A stretch of DNA of 12,167 nt, taken from positions 1-12,167 of the forward strand of contig CAZLLE010000081.1 of assembly GCA_964560425.1 (NCBI GenBank), given 5' to 3'. Below, piece by piece: positions 6,208 through 12,167 of the stretch. The notes below the pieces were generated by a model. It was not told the origin of the DNA, did not search any database, and saw nothing but the letters and a program-made list of their open reading frames with translations. The position numbers were made by a program, and so were the translations under genes. Source of the DNA: CAZLLE01 sp964560425. GTDB taxonomy: Bacteria > Campylobacterota > Campylobacteria > Campylobacterales > QNZT01. Numbering within the stretch: position 1 is the stretch's first letter; every line of letters begins with the position of its first letter.

Positions 6208-7512
6208 CTATTTTTTCATCTGTATTGCATTTTGTACCATTTGGTCACTTGTTGTAATAGATTTTGAGCTTGCATCAAAAGCTTTTTGCATAACTATCAG
6301 TTCAGAGAGTGTTTTGCTTAAAGATACATTAGAACTCTCTAACATTCTTGAATGTATAATGGAGCCTTTGGCTGGTTGACCATCTTTATTTTTTAAAAAT
6401 GTTGCTTTTCCACTATTTTCACTCTCTTGAAAGTATGTAGTACTAGCACTCTCTAATCCTTCTTGATTTTGGAAGTGGTATGTAGCAATTTTTGCTATTG
6501 GTACAACTTGTGCATTATCAAAAATTGCTATAACCTGTCCCTCTTCATCAACATCATATTCTTGAAGTTTTCCCCCTGGATAACCATCTTTTTCAACTTT
6601 TCTTGATGCTGAAACATCACTCATTGAGACAAGTCCTTCATATCCCTTTCCAAAATCTAATGTCACTATATTCCCATCATTATTTATAGATTTAAGAGTA
6701 TTTTCAAGAAGAGCTCCTTTTGAATCAAAAGTAACTACACCTGTTTGTGGCTCACCAATAATATCCCCATCTTCACCAGTTATAATAGCCTCTACATTCC
6801 ATTTAATTCCCTCTTTTGCCTGTGGTACCTCTTTTTTGAAACTAAGTTCAAGTTTATTATCTTGATCTTTATTTGTAATTGATATAGCTTTAAAAATTTC
6901 GAGGTTTGGTACCTCCTCTTTTTTTTCTGTTTTTGGTGAAAACTCTAATATCTTTTCGGGATCTAGATTGCCTTTAATTTTTATATTTGTTGTTGGTTTA
7001 CTTGGATATGTTAGGTCATCTATCAATTTTATTTTTGTCTGATTATATGGATCTGAAAGGATTACTTCATCAGATGGATCTTGTTTGACTTGATTATTTA
7101 CAATATTATCAGATAGTGTTCCTGTGAGATAATTGCCATTCATATCGACTAAATGACCAGTTGCATCGGGATTAAAAGTACCTACTCTTGTAAAAAACTT
7201 ATTACCTTGATCATCTAGCATTCCAAACCACCCAACACCATTAATAGCTAAATCATAAGTTCCTTCTGTTTTAACAAGAGCACCTTGTTTAAAGTTCTTT
7301 GTTGTTGCATCAATTTGTGTGCCAACACCAATATCACTATTAAGAGGATCAAAAACTGTACCTGTAAGCTGATTACTTAAAATAGTTGAAAACTCTGGAC
7401 GACTCTCTTTATATCCTGTAGTATTAATATTTGCAATATTATTAGATAGTACATCTATACTATATTGGTGTGATTTAACACCAGAAATGCCTGTATAAAA
7501 TGATTGATTCAT
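6208..7512 (-). CDS. Second FlgE-type flagellar hook/hook-basal-body protein
   Basis: A 434-residue paralogue of the hook subunit. Seen: the N-terminal D0 motif MNQSFYTGISGVKSHQYSID with NNIANINTTGYKESR (24-38), DLAINGVGWFG (87-97), KDGYPGGKLQEYDVDEEG (308-325) resembling FlgE D2-D1 junctions, and a C-terminal D0 helix (about 388-432) ending TTSDQMVQNAIQMKK. It matches flgE at both ends but lacks most of the variable middle domain and is richer in Lys/Glu. Campylobacterota commonly carry such a shorter FlgE beside flgD (for example Cj0043 in C. jejuni and HP0908 in H. pylori, from memory). It starts 3 nt after the flgD stop, with AGGA about 8 nt before the ATG, so it is translated from the fliK-flgD transcript. 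It could form a minor or proximal part of the hook; that role is inferred. Confidence 0.9.
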   Translation of the reverse strand: MNQSFYTGISGVKSHQYSIDVLSNNIANINTTGYKESRPEFSTILSNQLTGTVFDPLNSDIGVGTQIDATTKNFKQGALVKTEGTYDLAINGVGWFGMLDDQGNKFFTRVGTFNPDATGHLVDMNGNYLTGTLSDNIVNNQVKQDPSDEVILSDPYNQTKIKLIDDLTYPSKPTTNIKIKGNLDPEKILEFSPKTEKKEEVPNLEIFKAISITNKDQDNKLELSFKKEVPQAKEGIKWNVEAIITGEDGDIIGEPQTGVVTFDSKGALLENTLKSINNDGNIVTLDFGKGYEGLVSMSDVSASRKVEKDGYPGGKLQEYDVDEEGQVIAIFDNAQVVPIAKIATYHFQNQEGLESASTTYFQESENSGKATFLKNKDGQPAKGSIIHSRMLESSNVSLSKTLSELIVMQKAFDASSKSITTSDQMVQNAIQMKK

Positions 7513-7515
7513 GAC

Positions 7516-8199
7516 TTATCCTACGATCTCTTTAATTTCACTAAATGGTATATATTGTCCACCAAGTTTTACTAGTGCTTGGGACTCCTCAAATTTTACA
7601 GATTCTATTTTATATGTTCCATACTCACTTTCATGATTGTTCCCATCGGGAGAAGTGTAGGTTGCAACTACTTTATATTTACCCGTATCTACACTCACTC
7701 CATCGTCATTTTTCCCATCCCATGTAAACTTAAGTGAACCACCTTTTTGAGCATCTAAATTAATTGTTTTAATAAGGTTTTCTGTTTGATCATAAATCCC
7801 AACGCTTCCACTTTGAATTTCATTACTAAAATATAGATCAAAATTGGCATCTTTCCCCTCTTCTAAGATAAGTGAATTATCCATTTTTGCCTGTTTACCT
7901 ATTGCTGAAACTGCATTCATGTTTTGACTCATTGCAAATTGTGCTGCAAAATCACTCATTACTTTATTTGTATTTTGTTGTGCTTCTAGTGTCGCTAGTT
8001 GTGAAGTTTGGGCAAGAATTTTTTCACTATCCATAGGTGCTGTAGGATCTTGATGCTCTAGTTCAACTAGTAGGAGCTTTAGAAAATCATCTTTACCTAA
8101 TATTCCATCTGGATTTGTTGCAATAACATTATCATCTGTTTTATTTGTTGTCGTTGTTTGCGTAGCTGTACTACTTGTAAGTTTATTTAAATCTGTCAT
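7516..8199 (-). CDS. flgD: Flagellar hook assembly scaffold protein FlgD
   Basis: FlgD caps the growing hook, letting FlgE subunits insert, and is lost once the hook is done. The protein has 227 residues, the normal size. Seen: a low-complexity Thr/Asn/Ser start (1-28) of the kind used as an export signal, then the FlgD core LGKDDFLKLLLVELEHQDP (34-52) followed by APMDSEKILAQTSQLATLE, and a C-terminal Ig/tudor-like part with FTWDGKNDDGVSVDTGKYKV (158-177), typical of FlgD. The start has AGGAGAT 4-5 nt upstream, overlapping the fliK stop; the fliK-flgD gap is 8 nt and the flgD-flgE' gap 3 nt, so the three genes form one operon. No missing motif. Confidence 0.96.
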   Translation of the reverse strand: MTDLNKLTSSTATQTTTTNKTDDNVIATNPDGILGKDDFLKLLLVELEHQDPTAPMDSEKILAQTSQLATLEAQQNTNKVMSDFAAQFAMSQNMNAVSAIGKQAKMDNSLILEEGKDANFDLYFSNEIQSGSVGIYDQTENLIKTINLDAQKGGSLKFTWDGKNDDGVSVDTGKYKVVATYTSPDGNNHESEYGTYKIESVKFEESQALVKLGGQYIPFSEIKEIVG

Positions 8200-8207
8200 T
8201 TTATCTC

Positions 8208-9908
8208 CTAAATATATCTTGGTATTATTAGGTTAATATCATCTATTTCCCTATTTTCCAACTCTTCACTCTCAAAACTATTTTTACTGTTTCCTCTTCT
8301 TTGTTGCTCATTTTGCCGATCTCTATTATGCTCTCCAAAATTCATTTGAAGGGCTGAAAAACCCATATTAATTAGGGAGTTTTTAAACTCTACATGATGT
8401 TGTAAAAACATTGCTAGAGTATTTGAATTTGCTTGTATATTTACATGAAGATTATTTCCTCTATTAATAAGTGTTACATCCACATCACCCATATTTTTGG
8501 GATTTAGTTGCATTTTAATTTTCATTAATGGTGCTTTATAATTATCAACTTGCTCTTTAAAATCTTGGGCAAATGTGTTAAATGTCCTTTTAATATTTTG
8601 AGTAAAATTTCCTTTTTCTACTTTTTCGCCTTTGATCTGATGAATGAGTGTTGAACTCTCTTCTGTTTTGAACTCTTGGTTTTTATCTCCCCTTTGTATC
8701 TCTTCAACTGTTTTATTACTCTCTTTTATTGGTATTGGTTGTCTGTTATCTTTTATTTGTGGCTCAGTTATAATGTTTTTGGAAAGAATTTGACTATGTT
8801 GAATCTTTTGTAGTAGCTCATTTTTGGCAATATTATTTGATTGTATTGGTCTATCTCTACCTTGTTTACCTCGTTCTATTTTTAGGGGTAAATTTGCTTT
8901 AATATTTTTAATTTGTTGAGTTATTGTTTTTATTATGTTGTATTGATTTTTTGGTTCATTAAGATTTTGAATATTTTTAGGTCTATTTTTAATATCTACT
9001 TTTGGGTCAATATTTTTAATCTCTTCTGTGATATTTATTTTTTGATCTATAGTTTTTTTATTCTCATGAATGGACTGAATATCTTTAGGTTGATTTTTAA
9101 TATCTGTTTTTTGGTCAATATTTTTAACCTTTTCTGTAAGGTTTTCTTTTTGATTTATAGTTTTTACCTCTTTAAGAGTCTCTTTTTTCACATCTTGAAT
9201 ACTCTCATGTGAAAAACTACCGCTATTTTTGGTTTTTATCTCTTTTTTTGTTTCACTTTTACCAAATAAGAAGTTTTGTAGTAGTGAAACCTCCTTTGGT
9301 GGTTCATTTTTTTTTTCAACTAAAGCTTGTGTTAATTTCTCTGTTGGTATTTTTTTATCAATTAATTTAAAAATATCTTCACTTGTAATATCTGAGAGTA
9401 CTTTTTTATCTTTTGGTAAAAGTGCTACCTCTTCTTTAAAAAATTGAAAATTTTTGACTTTGATATCATGTTTTTCTGCAATTTTTAAGAGATCGTTAAT
9501 ATTTGTTGCACTTTTAAACTCCTCTATTGCTAAGGGTGAAGATAGAGCTATCTTTAGTGGTTTTGAGTCAGTTGGGAAGTTTGGAAGTTCCTCTCCCTTT
9601 TTTAATCTTATAGCAATCTCTAAAAGCTCTTGAATAGTAATATGTCCAATCTCATGACTATTATCTTGCAAAGAACCTTTTGAAAAATCTGATATTAGAT
9701 TATCCTCTTTTTCAAAATTATTGCTTTTATCAACTATCTTATTGATCAAGAAGTTACTGCTATTGTCAGGGTTTTCCTCTTTTAGAAGGTTTGATATGAG
9801 TGTTCCAAAGAGATCACTGTTTTTATTTAGTTCTACTTTTTGATTTTTTTTACTATTTGGTTTAATATCTTGAGCTATCTCTTGCTGTGATATAACTAAT
9901 GTACTCAT
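8208..9908 (-). CDS. fliK: Flagellar hook-length control protein FliK
   Basis: FliK is an exported molecular ruler that measures hook length and switches the export gate from hook to filament substrates. The protein has 566 residues. Seen: a disordered, Lys/Asn-rich N-terminal and middle part; a possibly folded stretch at about 88-165; a tandem duplication of 36 residues (249-284 and 285-320); and the conserved FliK C-terminal domain at about 455-525, with KIKMQLNPKNMGDVDVTL (463-480) and LHVNIQAN (487-494), which binds the export gate. A basic, Gln/Arg/Asn-rich tail follows. The start is chosen because AAAGGTAAAAC stands just before the ATG at 9908 and a sigma-54 promoter lies at 9945-9960. 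It is the first gene of the hook operon. The C-terminal domain makes the call firm; the N-terminal part diverges in all families. Confidence 0.93.
   Translation of the reverse strand: MSTLVISQQEIAQDIKPNSKKNQKVELNKNSDLFGTLISNLLKEENPDNSSNFLINKIVDKSNNFEKEDNLISDFSKGSLQDNSHEIGHITIQELLEIAIRLKKGEELPNFPTDSKPLKIALSSPLAIEEFKSATNINDLLKIAEKHDIKVKNFQFFKEEVALLPKDKKVLSDITSEDIFKLIDKKIPTEKLTQALVEKKNEPPKEVSLLQNFLFGKSETKKEIKTKNSGSFSHESIQDVKKETLKEVKTINQKENLTEKVKNIDQKTDIKNQPKDIQSIHENKKTIDQKINITEEIKNIDPKVDIKNRPKNIQNLNEPKNQYNIIKTITQQIKNIKANLPLKIERGKQGRDRPIQSNNIAKNELLQKIQHSQILSKNIITEPQIKDNRQPIPIKESNKTVEEIQRGDKNQEFKTEESSTLIHQIKGEKVEKGNFTQNIKRTFNTFAQDFKEQVDNYKAPLMKIKMQLNPKNMGDVDVTLINRGNNLHVNIQANSNTLAMFLQHHVEFKNSLINMGFSALQMNFGEHNRDRQNEQQRRGNSKNSFESEELENREIDDINLIIPRYI
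8949..9164 (-). repeat. Tandem 108-bp repeat in fliK (two 36-residue units plus a degenerate third)
   Basis: Unit A (9057-9164, residues 249-284) and unit B (8949-9056, residues 285-320) are adjacent and in frame. By eye 23 of 36 residues agree, with pattern KTI-QK-N-TE--KNID-K-DIKN-PK-IQ---E-K, and the DNA is also clearly similar. A third, decayed unit follows: TQQIKNI (330-336) sits exactly 36 residues after TEEIKNI (294-300). The units are within the ruler region and are predicted disordered or helical. Confidence 0.85.
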
Positions 9909-9910
9909 GT

Positions 9911-9932
9911 TTTACCTTTAATCTTTACCTTT
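9911..9932 (-). promoter_or_regulatory. Doubled Shine-Dalgarno-like element in the fliK leader
   Basis: AAAGGTAAA occurs twice on the - strand (9919-9911 and 9932-9924), 13 nt apart. The copy nearer the gene is correctly spaced for the fliK ATG. The distal copy would lie at the very 5' end of an mRNA starting near 9934. Confidence 0.4.
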
Positions 9933-9944
9933 TGTCCATCTTCT

Positions 9945-9960
9945 AGCAATATCTATGCCA
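9945..9960 (-). promoter_or_regulatory. Sigma-54 (RpoN) promoter of the fliK-flgD-flgE operon
   Basis: The - strand reads TGGCATAGATATTGCT, very close to the sigma-54 consensus TGGCACG-N4-TTGCW, with GG and GC separated by exactly 10 bases (GG 9959-9958, GC 9947-9946). It predicts a start near 9934 and a 26-nt leader. It fits the known RpoN control of hook genes in this phylum, which uses the activator FlgR (not in this window). Confidence 0.85.
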
Positions 9961-9992
9961 AAGTGCTTTAGTTCTTCTTTAGAAAAGTTGGT

Positions 9993-9998
9993 TATAAT
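9993..9998 (+). promoter_or_regulatory. -10 element for typA
   Basis: A consensus TATAAT, which predicts transcription from about 10005 and a leader of roughly 22 nt containing AGGA (10019-10022) before the ATG at 10028. No clear -35 is seen. It is divergent from the fliK sigma-54 promoter, 33 bp away. Confidence 0.6.
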
Positions 9999-10027
9999 CG
10001 CGTAAATTTTAAACTTACAGGAAAATT

Positions 10028-11839
10028 ATGAAAGAGATAAGAAATATCGCAGTTATCGCCCATGTTGATCATGGTAAAACAACATTGGTTGATGAACTAT
10101 TAAAACAATCTGGCACATTTGATGCTCATCAAAAGGTTGATGAGAGAGTTATGGACAGTAATGATTTAGAAAAAGAGAGAGGTATTACAATCCTTTCTAA
10201 AAATACAGCTATTAGATATAAAGATTATAAAATTAATATTATAGATACTCCCGGACATGCTGATTTTGGTGGTGAAGTTGAGCGTGTTTTAAAGATGGTA
10301 GACTCTGTTTTACTTCTTGTAGATGCACAAGAGGGTGTTATGCCTCAAACTAAATTTGTTGTGAAAAAAGCACTATCTTTAGGACTTCGTCCAATTGTTA
10401 TTATAAATAAAATTGACAAACCAGCAGGTGAACCTGATCGTGTTGTTGATGAGATATTTGACCTATTTGTTGCTCTTGATGCAAATGATGAACAACTTGA
10501 TTTCCCTGTAGTTTATGCTGCTGCAAAAAATGGTTATGCAAAGCTTAGCATGAGTGATCCTGATGATAATATTCTTCCTATCCTTGATACTATTATAAAA
10601 GAGGTTCCTGCTAGTTCTGGTAGTATAGATAATCCTCTTCAACTTCAAGTTTTTACACTTGATTATGATAATTTTGTAGGTAAAATTGGTATTGCTAGAA
10701 TATTTAATGGAAAAATATCAAAAAATCAAAGCGTTACTCTTGTAAAAGCAAATGGTGAAAAAGTCAATGGACGAATTAGTAAATTGATTGGTTTTCATGG
10801 TTTGGAGAGAATAGATATTGATGAGGCTGTAAGTGGTGATATTATTGCTGTAGCTGGATTTGATACTTTGGATGTTGGTGATACTTTGGCTGATACTTCT
10901 AACCCTGTAGGGCTTGATCCTCTTCATATTGAAGAGCCTACACTTTCAGTTGTGATGAGTGTAAATAACTCTCCTCTTGCAGGAACAGAGGGTAAATTTG
11001 TGACTTCAAATAAGATTGCAGAGAGACTTGAGTCTGAAATGCAAACTAATATAGCTATGAAATATGAGAGTAGTGGAGAGGGAAGTTTTAAAGTAAGTGG
11101 TCGTGGTGAGTTACAGATTACTATTTTGGCTGAAAACATGAGACGAGAGGGATTTGAATTTTCTCTTGGAAGACCTGAAGTTATTATCAAAGAGGAGAAT
11201 GGTGTTCAAATGGAGCCATTTGAACATTTAGTTATTGATGCACCTGATGAGTTTACAGGAACTGTTATCGAAAAACTTGGTAGAAAAAAGGGTGAAATGA
11301 CAAGTATGGTTCCTACAGGTGATGGTCAAACAAGACTTGAATTTGAGATTCCAGCTCGTGGGCTTATCGGTTTTAGAAGTCAATTTTTGACAGATACAAA
11401 AGGTGAAGGTGTTATGAATCACTCATTTTTAGATTATCGTCCTCTATCTTCTGGTGTTGAGAGTCGTATGAATGGTGCTTTAGTATCTATGGAGAATGGT
11501 GTAGCTCTTGGATTTTCTATCTTTAATCTTCAAGATAGAGGTGTTATGTTTATTGCTCCACAAGACAAAGTATATGTAGGTATGATTATTGGTGAACACT
11601 CAAGAAGTAATGATCTTGATGTAAACCCTATCAAAGGAAAACAACTATCAAATGTTAGAAGTAGTGGTGCGGATGAAGCTATAAAGCTTGTTCCACCAAG
11701 AATTCCTACACTTGAAAGTGCTTTAGAGTGGATAGAAGAAGATGAGTTGGTTGAAGTAACTCCAAAAAGTATAAGAATAAGAAAGAGATACTTAGACCCG
11801 ACAGTTAGAAAAAGAATGGCAAAAAAAGCAAAATCTTAA
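10028..11839 (+). CDS. typA: Translational GTPase TypA/BipA
   Basis: TypA (BipA) is a ribosome-binding GTPase of the EF-G/LepA class that helps 50S subunit maturation and growth under cold or other stress. The protein has 603 residues, full length. Seen: the P loop AHVDHGKTT (11-19), switch I ERGITI (50-55), DTPGH (73-77), NKID (127-130) and AAAK (164-167), giving all five G motifs. The beta-barrel, domain III and domain V regions follow, and the C-terminal domain special to BipA includes the stretch KGEMTSMVPTGDGQTRLEF and, near the end, RKRYLDPTVRKRMAKKAK. AGGA 5 nt before the ATG and the -10 at 9993-9998 support the start. It is divergent from the hook operon and is followed after 18 nt by the YidB-family gene, with no terminator between. 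No anomaly is seen. Confidence 0.97.
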   Translation: MKEIRNIAVIAHVDHGKTTLVDELLKQSGTFDAHQKVDERVMDSNDLEKERGITILSKNTAIRYKDYKINIIDTPGHADFGGEVERVLKMVDSVLLLVDAQEGVMPQTKFVVKKALSLGLRPIVIINKIDKPAGEPDRVVDEIFDLFVALDANDEQLDFPVVYAAAKNGYAKLSMSDPDDNILPILDTIIKEVPASSGSIDNPLQLQVFTLDYDNFVGKIGIARIFNGKISKNQSVTLVKANGEKVNGRISKLIGFHGLERIDIDEAVSGDIIAVAGFDTLDVGDTLADTSNPVGLDPLHIEEPTLSVVMSVNNSPLAGTEGKFVTSNKIAERLESEMQTNIAMKYESSGEGSFKVSGRGELQITILAENMRREGFEFSLGRPEVIIKEENGVQMEPFEHLVIDAPDEFTGTVIEKLGRKKGEMTSMVPTGDGQTRLEFEIPARGLIGFRSQFLTDTKGEGVMNHSFLDYRPLSSGVESRMNGALVSMENGVALGFSIFNLQDRGVMFIAPQDKVYVGMIIGEHSRSNDLDVNPIKGKQLSNVRSSGADEAIKLVPPRIPTLESALEWIEEDELVEVTPKSIRIRKRYLDPTVRKRMAKKAKS

Positions 11840-11845
11840 TATTTT

Positions 11846-11853
11846 AAGGAGGT
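11846..11853 (+). promoter_or_regulatory. Perfect Shine-Dalgarno of the YidB-family gene
   Basis: AAGGAGGT matches the 16S rRNA anti-Shine-Dalgarno over all eight bases and lies 4 nt before the ATG at 11858. It fixes that start and predicts strong translation from the typA readthrough mRNA. Confidence 0.75.
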
Positions 11854-11857
11854 CGTT

Positions 11858-12167
11858 ATGGATTTAGGTGATATCATAAATATAGGTGCAAGTTTATTGC
11901 AAGATAAAGTTGGTGGAGACAACTCTCAACTAGGTGATGCTCTTTCATCTATACTTACAAATAGTGAAGGTAATCTTGATCTTTCAAATATCCTTTCATC
12001 TTTACAAGATGGTGATCTAGGTTCTATAGTTAGTTCTTGGATAGGAAGTGGAGAAAATGCTTCTATAGATGGTTCGGCAGTTGAAAATCTTTTAGGAAGT
12101 GATAAGGTAGCTGAGTTTGCTGAAAAACTTGGAGTTGATATGGATACTGCAAAAGATGCTCTTGCTG
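11858..12167 (+). CDS. YidB/DUF937-family protein (3' end outside the window)
   Basis: The first 103 codons are present and the frame is still open at the window end. The translation begins MDLGDIINIGASLLQDK and contains LGDALSSIL (25-33), then DLGSIVSSWIGSGENASIDG (53-72) and VENLLGSDKVAEFAEKLGVD (75-94). The WxGxGxNxxI pattern followed by a short LLGSDKxxEFAxxLG helix is typical of the YidB/DUF937 family: small, Gly/Ser/Asp-rich, cytoplasmic-looking proteins of unknown function, usually about 130-150 residues. No signal peptide or membrane segment is seen. It is co-directional with typA at an 18-nt gap and probably co-transcribed. The family call is from remembered motifs. Confidence 0.8.
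   Translation, partial: MDLGDIINIGASLLQDKVGGDNSQLGDALSSILTNSEGNLDLSNILSSLQDGDLGSIVSSWIGSGENASIDGSAVENLLGSDKVAEFAEKLGVDMDTAKDALA

Noticed and set aside
8913..9212. 99-residue Phe/Ile/Tyr-rich open frame antisense to the fliK repeat, resembling a membrane protein
   Set aside because: The hydrophobicity is the mirror of Lys/Asn/Ile codons in FliK, and its apparent internal repeat is simply the FliK duplication read backwards.
10463..11422. Several short open frames antisense to typA
   Set aside because: They overlap a complete, highly conserved GTPase gene and have biased shadow-like compositions.

Overview
The window is AT-rich, gene-dense bacterial chromosome, most likely from the Campylobacterota (epsilonproteobacteria). 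The main evidence is the flagellar cluster fliK-flgD-flgE'-flgE with two FlgE-type proteins and sigma-54 type promoters; the flavin-dependent thymidylate synthase ThyX and the low GC content agree with it. Genus cannot be fixed from the sequence alone; a Sulfurimonas/Arcobacter-like organism would fit. I see no tRNA, rRNA, CRISPR array, insertion sequence or phage gene, and no non-coding stretch over 300 bases.

Layout. Region 1 (about 1-3556, + strand) holds ruvC (Holliday-junction endonuclease), an outer-membrane beta-barrel protein, a PepD-like M20 dipeptidase and an alpha/beta hydrolase that is probably a lipoprotein. The last two overlap, and the dipeptidase ribosome-binding site lies inside a strong hairpin. 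Region 2 (3562-9908, - strand) is the hook cluster. It is transcribed fliK, flgD, flgE-like and flgE, followed by thyX. A sigma-54 -24/-12 element stands before fliK and another immediately before flgE. A perfect 11-bp dyad lies between flgE and thyX and overlaps a sigma-70 type promoter for thyX. Region 3 (10028-end, + strand) is typA/bipA, a ribosome-associated GTPase, followed after 18 nt by the start of a YidB/DUF937-family gene that runs off the window.

How the genes work together. FlgD is the scaffold (cap) for hook assembly, FlgE the hook subunit, the second FlgE-like protein a shorter hook-type paralogue, and FliK the hook-length ruler and export switch. One sigma-54 promoter can drive the whole block, and the second can boost the abundant hook subunit. 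The other genes are housekeeping: recombination, peptide turnover, dTMP synthesis and translation.

I did not find an undescribed multi-gene system. The observations most worth checking are the Shine-Dalgarno-sequestering hairpin before the dipeptidase, the 36-residue tandem duplication in FliK, the tandem hook paralogues with an internal sigma-54 promoter, and the dyad shared by the flgE 3' end and the thyX promoter.
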